Positions 7,067-15,089 of a DNA stretch of 24,223 bases are shown here, in pieces; the first letter of the stretch is position 1; every line of letters starts with the position of its first letter. The notes under the pieces are model-generated. The model was not told where the DNA came from and made no database searches. It saw only the letters and a list, made by a program, of their open reading frames with translations. The position numbers were made by a program, and so were the translations under genes. Source of the DNA: CAHJXF01 sp038240015 (GTDB lineage: Bacteria; Pseudomonadota; Gammaproteobacteria; Burkholderiales; Burkholderiaceae_D); NCBI GenBank assembly GCA_038240015.1, contig JBBSEF010000044.1:1-24223 (forward strand), given 5' to 3'.

Positions 7067-9925
7067 ATGGTCGACACGCGCTCGACCTGTCCCTACTGCG
7101 GCGTAGGCTGCGGGGTCATCATCGAGTCCCGCGAAAACCAGATCACCGGCGTTCGCGGCGACCCCGAGCACCCCGCCAACTTCGGCCGCCTCTGCACCAA
7201 GGGCAGCACGCTGCATCTGACCGCGACACCCGCGGTAATTCGCAATGCGCGTCTGCACGCGCCCGCTATGCGCACGACGCGCGACGCGCCGCGACGACGC
7301 GTGTCATGGGACGAAGCGCTCGACCACGTCGCCGATCGCTTTGCCGACATCATCGCCACCCACGGTCCCGATGCGGTCGCGTTCTACATCTCGGGGCAAC
7401 TGCTGACCGAGGACTACTACGTATTCAACAAGATCGCGAAGGGATTGATCGGCACCAACAACGTCGATACCAACTCGCGCCTGTGCATGTCGAGCGCCGT
7501 CGCGGGCTACAAGCTGACGCTCGGTGCCGATGCACCGCCCGCGTGCTACGACGACATCGATCATGCCGACCTGTTGCTGATCGCCGGATCGAACACCGCC
7601 TATGCGCATCCGATCCTCTATCGACGCATCGAAGACGCACGCCAGCGCGCCCTGGCGAACGGCGCGCGCATCAAAACGATCGTCGTCGATCCGCGCCGCA
7701 CCGACACCGCACGCGAAGCCGATCTGCATCTGGCGATCATCCCCGGTACCGACGTCGCGCTCTTCAACGGTCTCTTGCATCTGTGCTTGTGGGACGACCG
7801 CATCGCATCCGATTACATCGCCGCGCACACCGAAGGCTGGGCCGAATTGAAGCGCCTGGTGCGCGACTACACACCGCGCTTCGTCGCCGCCACCTGCGGC
7901 ATAGCCGAAGACGATCTCGCGACCGCTGCGCGCTGGTTCGGTGACGCGCGCGCCGCGCTGTCGCTCTACTGTCAGGGACTCAATCAATCCTCGGCCGGTA
8001 CGGCGAAGAACGCCGCATTGATCAATCTGCATCTCGCGACCGGACAGATCGGACGGCCCGGCGCGGGACCCTTCTCGTTGACGGGTCAGCCCAACGCGAT
8101 GGGCGGTCGCGAAGTGGGCGGCATGGCGAACCTCTTGTCCGCGCATCGCGACTTGAACAACGCTGCGCATCGCGCCGAGGTCGCGGCGTTGTGGGGAATC
8201 GAGAGCGTGCCGCAAACGCCGGGCAAGACCGCGGTCGAGATGTTCGATGCGATTGCCGATGGCGCGATCAAGGCTGTGTGGATCGCGTGTACCAATCCCG
8301 CGCAATCGATGCCCGACCAGAAGCGCGTGCACGACGCGCTGGCTGCGGCCGAACTGGTGGTGGTGCAGGACGCGTTCGCACACATCGCGACCGCGCGTTA
8401 TGCCGACGTGCTGTTGCCTGCGGCGACCTGGGGCGAGAAGAGCGGTACGGTCACCAACTCCGAGCGCCGCATCAGCCGCGTGAGGAAGGCGATCGATCCA
8501 CCCGGCGAAGCGCGCGACGACTGGGCGATCGCATGCGACTTCGCGCAACGGCTCCAACGACGCCTCCCGCATCGCCGCGACCGACCGACGCTATTTCCGT
8601 TTCGCACCGAAGAAGAGATCTGGAACGAGCATCGCGAATCGACGCGAGGTCGCGACCTCGATATCACCGGGCTGTCGTACGCGACGCTGGCCGCGCGCGG
8701 GCCGCAGTTCTGGCCGTTTCCCGAAGAGGCGCTCGAAGGCACCGGGCGCCTCTATGCGGATGGAGTCTTCCCTACGTTTTCGGGCCGTGCGCGCTTCGTC
8801 GTCACGCCGTACAAGCCGGTGGCCGAACCGGTCGATGCGCGTTTTCCGTTCGCGCTCAACACCGGGCGGCTGCGCGATCAATGGCACGGCATGAGCCGTA
8901 CCGGTACAGTTGCTCAACTGTTCGGTCACGTGGCGGAACCGGCGATCGAACTGTCCGGTCTGGATGCCAAGCGGCGTCTGCTCGACGACGGCGATTTCGT
9001 GCAGGTCACCAGCCGACGCGGCAGTCAGGTGCTGCGGGTACAAGTGTCCGATGCGATGCGTGCGGGGCAGGCTTTCATCGCGATGCATTGGGGAGAAGAG
9101 CATCTCGGCGGCTCGGGCGAGCGCCACGGCGTCAACACGTTGACGTCGCCCGCGATCGATCCCGATTCGAAGCAGCCGGAGTTGAAGCACGCCGCGGTTC
9201 GCATCGTGAAGCTCGACCTGCCGTGGCGGCTGGTCGCGTTCGCATGGGTCGACGAGGACGCGGTGTCCAACACACAGGTTCGTTTGCGCGCACAGTTCGG
9301 ACACTTCGCGTACGGGAGTTGCGTGCCCTTCGGTCGAACCGAAAGCGTCGAGGGCAAGTCGTCGCGCGTCGGCGTCCTGTTTCGCGGCGCGCACGACCAG
9401 GCGCCGGCTCTCGCCGGCGTCGCCGCGATCGAGACGGCGCTGGGCATAGCCGACCGTGCGACCGGCATCGTGTCCGATCCACATCTGCGCACGCGCCTTC
9501 TCGAATACCACGACGCGCGCCGTGGTCACGCGCGCCGCGTGCTGGTGCGAGACGGTGCCCTGGTAGCCGTCTCGCTACGCGGAGACTGGTCGGCCGAAGT
9601 CTGGTTGAAGGACTATCTCGAAGGTGCGATCCCGGTCGCGTCGCTCGGGCGCCTCTTGTTGAAGCCGAGTCGCACCGCGCCCGCGGGATTCAAGTCGCGT
9701 GGGCGCATCATCTGCAATTGCCTGAACGTCGGCGAGAGCGAGATCGTGGCGGCGCTCGAAGCATTCCGGGCCGACGCGAACGATGACCCGAACGACGCCG
9801 CAAACGACCCCACTTCGCGAGTCGATATGCTTCGACAACGGCTTCGATGCGGAACCGAATGTGGCTCGTGCGTGCCTGAGTTGAAGCGCATGGCGGCAAC
9901 GTCGCGCGGCACGGTTGCTGCATGA
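7067..9925 (+). CDS. nasA: Assimilatory nitrate reductase catalytic subunit (molybdopterin, with C-terminal [2Fe-2S] domain)
   Basis: NasA (952 aa) reduces nitrate to nitrite in the cytoplasm. The N-terminal [4Fe-4S] ligands are C8, C11, C15 and C43 (CPYCGVGC and LCTKG). C140 in SRLCMSSAV is the expected molybdenum-ligating cysteine of the Nas/Nap group. The bis-MGD domains follow: GSNTAYAHPI, GLNQSSAGT, then the PNAMGGREVGG segment. The molydopterin-binding C-terminal domain starts near FALNTGRLRDQWHGM. A BFD-like [2Fe-2S] domain closes the protein, with C883, C885, C932 and C935, as in Klebsiella NasA. It contains a D/N-rich insertion at about 902-917. The ATG at 7067 has AAGGA at 7055-7059. 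There is no signal peptide, which fits an assimilatory enzyme and not NapA. Confidence 0.96.
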   Translation: MVDTRSTCPYCGVGCGVIIESRENQITGVRGDPEHPANFGRLCTKGSTLHLTATPAVIRNARLHAPAMRTTRDAPRRRVSWDEALDHVADRFADIIATHGPDAVAFYISGQLLTEDYYVFNKIAKGLIGTNNVDTNSRLCMSSAVAGYKLTLGADAPPACYDDIDHADLLLIAGSNTAYAHPILYRRIEDARQRALANGARIKTIVVDPRRTDTAREADLHLAIIPGTDVALFNGLLHLCLWDDRIASDYIAAHTEGWAELKRLVRDYTPRFVAATCGIAEDDLATAARWFGDARAALSLYCQGLNQSSAGTAKNAALINLHLATGQIGRPGAGPFSLTGQPNAMGGREVGGMANLLSAHRDLNNAAHRAEVAALWGIESVPQTPGKTAVEMFDAIADGAIKAVWIACTNPAQSMPDQKRVHDALAAAELVVVQDAFAHIATARYADVLLPAATWGEKSGTVTNSERRISRVRKAIDPPGEARDDWAIACDFAQRLQRRLPHRRDRPTLFPFRTEEEIWNEHRESTRGRDLDITGLSYATLAARGPQFWPFPEEALEGTGRLYADGVFPTFSGRARFVVTPYKPVAEPVDARFPFALNTGRLRDQWHGMSRTGTVAQLFGHVAEPAIELSGLDAKRRLLDDGDFVQVTSRRGSQVLRVQVSDAMRAGQAFIAMHWGEEHLGGSGERHGVNTLTSPAIDPDSKQPELKHAAVRIVKLDLPWRLVAFAWVDEDAVSNTQVRLRAQFGHFAYGSCVPFGRTESVEGKSSRVGVLFRGAHDQAPALAGVAAIETALGIADRATGIVSDPHLRTRLLEYHDARRGHARRVLVRDGALVAVSLRGDWSAEVWLKDYLEGAIPVASLGRLLLKPSRTAPAGFKSRGRIICNCLNVGESEIVAALEAFRADANDDPNDAANDPTSRVDMLRQRLRCGTECGSCVPELKRMAATSRGTVAA

Positions 9926-9956
9926 ACTGCGCATGCGAATTCGAACAGGCGATTCC

Positions 9957-11033
9957 ATGAATCAACCCGCATTGCAATGTGCGCAATACATCAAGGAGAT
10001 CGGCCGCGGTCGCGACAATGCGCGGGCCTTGTCGCGCGAGGATGCCTGCACGATGTGGGGCGCGCTGCTCGACGGCCGCATCGCCGAAATCGAGGTCGGC
10101 GCGATCCTGATGGCGATGCGCATCAAGGGCGAATCGGTCGAGGAGATCGCCGGTTTTATCGATGCCACCGAGCCGCGCGGTTTGCGTTTGACCATGCCCC
10201 GCGATGCGCACGGCATCGAGTCGATTCCGGTCGTGATCCCGAGCTACAACGGCGCGCGCAACCTGCCCAACCTTACGCCGCTATTGGCTTGCCTGCTTGC
10301 GCGCGCCGGCGTGCCGGTGCTGGTGCACGGCAAGACCGCAACGGCTGCGAGCAAGGCCGATCGTGAGTCACTGCGTTCCGCCCATGCCTTCGATGCTCCC
10401 GCGTATTTACAAAACGTCGCGAGTCCTCCCCCGCCGCGCGTCACGAGCGCGGAAATTTTCGAGACGATGGGCTTGCCGGTGTGTCGCATCGTCGAAGACG
10501 CGTGCGCGCAGGTCGCGCGCGGCGAGCCGGTTTTCATGTCGATCACCGATCTTCATCCGCCGCTCGCGCGCGTCTTGGCATTGCGTCGCGCGATGGGCGT
10601 GCGCAGCCCGGCGCACACGCTGGTCAAATTGCTGCAACCCTTCGACGGCCGCGCGCTGCGGCTGGCGAGCTTCACGCATCCCGAGTATCGCGAGACCCTG
10701 ACCGCGTATTTCACGCAGTTCGAGCAGGCCGGCGACGTCTTGTTGATGCGCGCGACCGAGGGCGAGCCGGTCGCCAACGCGCGCAGGCCCGCGAGCATCG
10801 AGCGCTTTCACGAGGGCGTGGCTTCCACCATGTTTCAGGGCGAGAGCGGCGTGGTTCGCACCCTCCCGCTGATTCCCGAATCGCGCGAGGCGGCCGCTAC
10901 CGCGGTGTGGATCCAGGCGGTGCTGTCGGGCGAGCGACCGGTGCCCGATGCAATCGCTGTGCAATGCGAGGCGATCCTTGCGACGCGCGACGCGATGCGG
11001 GTGGGTCAGCCAGCCAGGCAAGCGGTGGCGTGA
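9957..11033 (+). CDS. ybiB: YbiB/TrpD2 family DNA-binding protein
   Basis: This 358-residue protein is related to anthranilate phosphoribosyltransferase (TrpD). The helical Glycos_trans_3 N-terminal domain covers roughly residues 5-70 (ALSREDACTMWGALLDGRI, VGAILMAMRIKGES). The catalytic-like domain starts at IPVVIPSYNGARNLPNLTPL. In E. coli, YbiB/TrpD2 has no TrpD activity. It binds nucleic acids non-specifically through a basic groove and is under LexA control. The TrpD-type glycine-rich phosphoribosyl loop appears here as PSYNGARNLPN, so loss of enzymatic activity is plausible. The ATG at 9957 lies 31 nt after nasA on the same strand, suggesting it is co-transcribed with the nitrate genes. 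Its role there is unknown. It converges on the VOC gene with only 13 nt between them. Confidence 0.88.
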   Translation: MNQPALQCAQYIKEIGRGRDNARALSREDACTMWGALLDGRIAEIEVGAILMAMRIKGESVEEIAGFIDATEPRGLRLTMPRDAHGIESIPVVIPSYNGARNLPNLTPLLACLLARAGVPVLVHGKTATAASKADRESLRSAHAFDAPAYLQNVASPPPPRVTSAEIFETMGLPVCRIVEDACAQVARGEPVFMSITDLHPPLARVLALRRAMGVRSPAHTLVKLLQPFDGRALRLASFTHPEYRETLTAYFTQFEQAGDVLLMRATEGEPVANARRPASIERFHEGVASTMFQGESGVVRTLPLIPESREAAATAVWIQAVLSGERPVPDAIAVQCEAILATRDAMRVGQPARQAVA

Positions 11034-11046
11034 ATGCGAGCCGCGG

Positions 11047-11715
11047 TCATGCGGACGCGATCGTTCGCAGGCCGCGCGGAGTGGCGATCGTCGCGACCAG
11101 CCGCGCGTGCGGGTCGCGCACGCCATCGCGCCCGGTTCGCACGATGCCGATCGGCGCGCTCAGATCGATCGTATCGAAAAGTTTCTGCAAGCGCTCGGGT
11201 TCGCGAGGATGAAGCTCGAGCTTGACGAGTCGCAGGCCGGCATCGGGAAGACGCGATGCCGGATGCACGTCGCCTTGCCATTCGATCAACAGCGGTGCGC
11301 ATCCATCGAGCCGGACGCGGCCGTCATGCGGGATGGTGATCAGCCACGTGAGGTCGCCGCGCGTCATCCTTGCAATGGCGCCTAGGTCTTCGCTCGCATG
11401 GGCTGACGTCGTGCGCACATCGTCCGTGCGGGCGACCCACGCAGCCAGGCAAGCGTGGGTGTCGGAGCGCATGCGGTCCAGATCGAACCAACGGAGCCGA
11501 GAGGGCTGCGACGTTTGCGTCGCTGCTCTGCCCGGATCGACCGCGATCACTTCCAGATAAGCGGTCTCGTCGAGACGAAGCAGCAGATTGTGCGTGCCCA
11601 TCTTCTCATGCGCACCACCGGATTGCGGCATCGCGCCCAGATGCAGATGAACGAATGCCGCGCCGATCTCGAGCGAAGGCGCGGTGACGACGAGGTGATC
11701 GAGAAACGTAGCCAT
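11047..11715 (-). CDS. VOC/glyoxalase-like domain protein
   Basis: A 222-residue protein starting with the ATG at 11715, opening MATFLDHLVVTAPS, a pattern typical of the Glyoxalase_3 (PF13468-like) branch of the vicinal-oxygen-chelate superfamily. The first beta-alpha-beta module carries H7 and, after GTHNLLLRLDETAYLEVI, E55, which are likely metal ligands. A second, more divergent module occupies the C-terminal half (LRLVKLELHPREPERLQKLF). The substrate cannot be told from the sequence, and members of this group are mostly uncharacterised. It stands alone on the minus strand, converges with ybiB and is divergent from phaR. The 155 bp between it and phaR must hold both promoters. TAAAAT at 11772-11777 is a possible -10 for phaR, but no fitting -35 is seen. 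Confidence 0.8.
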   Translation of the reverse strand: MATFLDHLVVTAPSLEIGAAFVHLHLGAMPQSGGAHEKMGTHNLLLRLDETAYLEVIAVDPGRAATQTSQPSRLRWFDLDRMRSDTHACLAAWVARTDDVRTTSAHASEDLGAIARMTRGDLTWLITIPHDGRVRLDGCAPLLIEWQGDVHPASRLPDAGLRLVKLELHPREPERLQKLFDTIDLSAPIGIVRTGRDGVRDPHARLVATIATPRGLRTIASA

Positions 11716-11870
11716 TGCTCTTGTTGTCCGCGCCGCAAAGCGACGGCGCGAGGCGACATCCTCCTGTCATGTAAAATCCCGCGCGATCGCGGTGCTGCGT
11801 GTTCGAACGCGGTCCGATGCAAGGAATAGCCGGTATTCGATGCCAGGCATCCTTCTCTTCTGGAGAGACC

Positions 11871-12464
11871 ATGGCGCAAACGATACGGCTGATCAAGAAA
11901 TATCCCAATCGCAGACTCTACGACACGCAGACCAGCACGTACATCACGCTGGCCGATGTCAAGCAACTGGTGCTCGATCAACAGGAGTTTCAGGTCATCG
12001 ATGCGAAGACGCAGGACGACCTGACGCGACCCATCCTGATGCAGATCATTCTTGAAGAAGAGGCCGGCGGCGTGCCGATGTTCACGTCGCCGATGCTGTC
12101 GCACATGATCCGTTTCTACGGCAGCGCGATGCAAGGAATGATGGGCTCGTATCTGGAGAAGAACATCCAGGCGTTCATCGACATCCAGGAAAAGTTGAAG
12201 GAACAGTCCCGGCAGTTGTATGACGGCAAGGTCCTGGGTCCCGATCTGTGGGCGCAGTTTCTCGCGGGGCAGGCGCCGATGGTGCAATCGATGATGGGCA
12301 ACTACATCGAGCAGAGCAAGAACATGTTCATGCAAATGCAAGAGCAGATGCAGAACCAGACGCGCTCGATGTTCGGCGGCGCGTTTCCGTTTCCGGGCGC
12401 GGCGTCCACTTCCGCATCCGCGCCCACCCCCACGCCGCCGGCGGGCGACAAGTCGAAGAAGTAG
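11871..12464 (+). CDS. phaR: Polyhydroxyalkanoate synthesis repressor PhaR
   Basis: PhaR (197 aa) is a DNA- and PHB-binding regulator that represses phasin and PHA genes until polymer accumulates. The N-terminal PHB/PHA accumulation regulator domain is unmistakable: LIKKYPNRRLYDTQTSTYITL at about residues 7-27. It is followed by the PHB_acc repeats around DLTRPILMQIILEEEAGG and by a Met/Gln-rich helical region (SQSKN-like, MQMQEQMQNQ) that probably mediates polymer contact and oligomerisation. The tail is Ala/Pro/Ser-rich and ends in lysines. The ATG at 11871 has GGAGAG at 11862-11867, and longer in-frame starts lack conserved sequence. rimO starts 4 nt after its stop, which suggests a two-gene transcript. 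Confidence 0.95.
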   Translation: MAQTIRLIKKYPNRRLYDTQTSTYITLADVKQLVLDQQEFQVIDAKTQDDLTRPILMQIILEEEAGGVPMFTSPMLSHMIRFYGSAMQGMMGSYLEKNIQAFIDIQEKLKEQSRQLYDGKVLGPDLWAQFLAGQAPMVQSMMGNYIEQSKNMFMQMQEQMQNQTRSMFGGAFPFPGAASTSASAPTPTPPAGDKSKK

Positions 12465-12468
12465 TCGC

Positions 12469-13872
12469 TTGTCCATCATCGCCTCGCCGCCCCGCATCGG
12501 CTTCGTCTCTCTGGGCTGCCCCAAGGCACTGGTCGATTCCGAACATATCCTCACGCGCTTGCGCGCCGAAGGCTACGAGACCTCCAACAGCTACGACGGC
12601 GCGGACCTCGTGATCGTCAATACCTGCGGCTTCATCGACGCGGCCGTGCAGGAGTCTCTCGATGCGATCGGAGAAGCGCTGGCCGAGAACGGCAAGGTGA
12701 TCGTCACCGGCTGTCTCGGCGCGAAGAAGGATGCGCAAGGCGACGACATCGTTGCGAAGGTTCATCCGAAGGTGCTCGCAGTGACCGGGCCGCATGCAGC
12801 CGGCGAAGTGATGCAGCACGTGCATCTGCATCTGCCCAAGCCGCACGATCCGTTCGTCGATCTCGCGTTTGCAAACATCGCCGACCACGGCGTCAAGCTC
12901 ACGCCCAGGCACTACGCGTATCTGAAAATCTCCGAGGGCTGCAATCATCGTTGCAGCTTCTGCATCATCCCTTCGATGCGCGGTGATCTGGTGTCGCGGC
13001 CGATCGGCGAAGTGATGCGCGAGGCCGAGAGCCTGTTGAAGAGCGGCGTGAAGGAGTTGCTCGTGATCTCGCAGGACACCAGCGCTTATGGCGTCGACCT
13101 GCGCTATCGCACCGACTTCGTTTCAGGTCGCCCCGTGAAAACGCGCATGACCGAACTCGTCAACGAACTCGCGTCGCTGACCAGCCATGACGAAGCGTGG
13201 GTGCGCCTGCACTACGTCTATCCGTATCCGCATGTGGACGACGTGCTGCCGTTGATGGCCGAAGGCAGGGTGCTGCCTTATCTCGATGTACCGTTCCAGC
13301 ACGCCCATCCCGACGTGTTGAAGCGCATGAAGCGTCCCGCGTCCGGCGAGAAGAATCTCGATCGTATCCGCGCATGGCGCGCGATCTGCCCCGACCTCAC
13401 GATCCGCTCGACCTTCATCGCGGGATTTCCCGGCGAGACCGAAGCCGAGTTCGACTATCTGCTCGACTTCCTGCGCGAGGCCGAGCTCGATCGCGTCGGC
13501 TGCTTCGCGTATTCGCCAGTCGACGGCGCGAGTGCGAATCGGCTCGACGGCGCGTTGCCCGACGAAGTCCGCGAAGAGCGGCGCTCGCGTTTCATGGCCG
13601 TGCAGGAAGAGATCTCCGCGCGTCGGATTCGTCGTCACGTCGGCAAGCTATTGCGCGTGCTGATCGACGACATCAATCCCGAAGGCGGCGTCGCAAGGTC
13701 ATTCGCCGATGCGCCCGAGATCGACGGCAACGTTTTCATCGCGCCGCCCCCGGTCGACGGCATGCGCGCGAGCGCGCGCATCGCGTGGCGCCAGAAGATG
13801 AAGGTCGGCGCGTTCGCGACGGTGCGGGTCACGGGGGCGGATGGTCACGATCTTTGGGGTGAGCTGGCTTGA
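12469..13872 (+). CDS. rimO: Ribosomal protein S12 methylthiotransferase RimO
   Basis: RimO (467 aa) is a radical-SAM enzyme that methylthiolates the beta-carbon of an aspartate in ribosomal protein S12. The UPF0004 domain carries cluster ligands C17 (SLGCPKA), C53 (NTCGF) and C82 (TGCLG). The radical-SAM core has C158-x3-C162-x2-C165 in EGCNHRCSFC. The segment LDVPFQHAHPDVLKRMKRP and the C-terminal TRAM domain (RVLIDDINPEGG to the end) complete the family pattern. The usable start is TTG at 12469, since the conserved IGFVSLGCPKA begins about ten residues in and no ATG or GTG lies in front of it after the phaR stop. Its 3' end overlaps the 3' end of the convergent MFS gene by 28 nt. Confidence 0.96.
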   Translation: MSIIASPPRIGFVSLGCPKALVDSEHILTRLRAEGYETSNSYDGADLVIVNTCGFIDAAVQESLDAIGEALAENGKVIVTGCLGAKKDAQGDDIVAKVHPKVLAVTGPHAAGEVMQHVHLHLPKPHDPFVDLAFANIADHGVKLTPRHYAYLKISEGCNHRCSFCIIPSMRGDLVSRPIGEVMREAESLLKSGVKELLVISQDTSAYGVDLRYRTDFVSGRPVKTRMTELVNELASLTSHDEAWVRLHYVYPYPHVDDVLPLMAEGRVLPYLDVPFQHAHPDVLKRMKRPASGEKNLDRIRAWRAICPDLTIRSTFIAGFPGETEAEFDYLLDFLREAELDRVGCFAYSPVDGASANRLDGALPDEVREERRSRFMAVQEEISARRIRRHVGKLLRVLIDDINPEGGVARSFADAPEIDGNVFIAPPPVDGMRASARIAWRQKMKVGAFATVRVTGADGHDLWGELA

Positions 13873-15089
13873 TCGCCGATCCGCCAGTCCGACCGATACA
13901 GCGTCCACAACGTCCACCCGAGCGGCAACGCGAGCAGCGCGAATGCGGGACCGATGCGGCCGATCGCACCGCTCGCGATACCGAACAGCGGTGAGCCGAT
14001 CAGCACGCCGAAGTAGGTGAAGAAGAGCGAACCCGCAGTCGCCATCGCGGCCTGCTCGTGCGGCACGACGCGCGCGACGGTGCCGAGGAAGACGCCATTC
14101 CATCCGATTGCGGTGGCGCCGTACAGGACCAGCAACGCGATCACCCAACCGTGCGGCGTGCTCGCTCGAAGCAACGGCATCGCGAGTCCGAAGAGCGCCA
14201 TCGCGAGAGCGAGCCAGAACAGCGTGAGCCGTGCGCCACCGCGCCAGCGGTCCGAGATCAATCCCCACACGATGCGGCCTGCGACCGCGGCGACCTGCGC
14301 GATCGACAGCGCGGCGCCCGCGGCGACGATGGTCCACGCGAGATCGTCGTGCAGAAAGCTGACGAGGTAAGACGTGAGACTGACCTGCACGCACGAGAAC
14401 ACCAGCGTGCACAGCGCCAGGCGTCGCAGCAGTGGATGGGTCCACACGAAGCGCAGCGGCTGCGTCATGCGAGAGAGCGTGGGCAACGGACTGCCCGCAT
14501 CGCGATGCGCGTCGAGCGCGGCGCGCAAGACTTCGGCGAGCACGATGCCGACCACGCAGATCGCGGCCATCGCGACCATCGCCCAGCGCGCATCGAGAGC
14601 AGTCAACACGAACGGCACGATCAGACCCGCGAACACACCGCCCAAGGGCACGCCGGTCTGCTTGATCGAGAACACCAGCGCGATGCGCGAAGGCGGCGTG
14701 GTGCGCGCGAGCATCTCGGAACTCGCGGGCGTGATGGGGCCGTAGCCCATACCGAGCAGGATCGCGCCGCACAAGGCGAGCATCGGTTGGGGTAGTGCGA
14801 CCAGCAACAGCCCGGACGCGCACAGCGCCAGCGACACTTCGCTGGTGCGAATCGGGCCCCAGCGCCGCACCAAGGGCGCGCCGAGCTGGCTCGAGATCAT
14901 CGCCGCGCCATAGACGATCGCGATATAGATGCCGACCACCACCGTGCTCGCGTGCAGCGCTTCGAGCAGGCGCGGCGCGGCCACGGCGGGAGCGATGATC
15001 GCGGCCGAGACCGCCGACTGAATCAGCAGCGTGATCGGCAACGTCGTGAAGCCGACCCAAACGCTGGTGCGCGAAGGCGAATGCGTCAT
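13845..15089 (-). CDS. MFS transporter, about 12 membrane segments
   Basis: A 414-residue major-facilitator permease. About twelve hydrophobic segments are seen, beginning FTTLPITLLIQSAVSAAIIA. The loop after the second segment, GAPLVRRWGPIRT, is the MFS motif A-like region, and a matching GLISDRWRGGARLT follows in the second half. The N-terminal half also has GMGYGPITPASSEML and SIKQTGVPLGG, typical of the CynX/NimT-like and related cyanate or organic-anion subfamilies. The substrate cannot be assigned. The ATG (15089-15087) overlaps the EamA stop (ATGA). Its Shine-Dalgarno GGGAGGA (15105-15099) lies inside a palindromic repeat. The C-terminus is convergent with and overlaps rimO, so no terminator separates the two. 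Confidence 0.88.
   Translation of the reverse strand: MTHSPSRTSVWVGFTTLPITLLIQSAVSAAIIAPAVAAPRLLEALHASTVVVGIYIAIVYGAAMISSQLGAPLVRRWGPIRTSEVSLALCASGLLLVALPQPMLALCGAILLGMGYGPITPASSEMLARTTPPSRIALVFSIKQTGVPLGGVFAGLIVPFVLTALDARWAMVAMAAICVVGIVLAEVLRAALDAHRDAGSPLPTLSRMTQPLRFVWTHPLLRRLALCTLVFSCVQVSLTSYLVSFLHDDLAWTIVAAGAALSIAQVAAVAGRIVWGLISDRWRGGARLTLFWLALAMALFGLAMPLLRASTPHGWVIALLVLYGATAIGWNGVFLGTVARVVPHEQAAMATAGSLFFTYFGVLIGSPLFGIASGAIGRIGPAFALLALPLGWTLWTLYRSDWRIGDQASSPQRS

Noticed and set aside
11741..11780. TAAAAT at 11772-11777 as a phaR promoter
   Set aside because: No acceptable -35 at normal spacing; one hexamer match by itself is not enough.
11781..11792. CGCGATCGCG palindrome and frequent CGATCG in the window
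   Set aside because: Such palindromes are common in GC-rich coding sequence of these bacteria. No regular spacing or array was seen, and I could not compute an expected frequency.
14058..14795. Plus-strand open frame of 245 codons within the MFS gene
   Set aside because: Very rich in Arg, Glu and Gln, no recognisable domain, and antisense to a clear 12-helix transporter.
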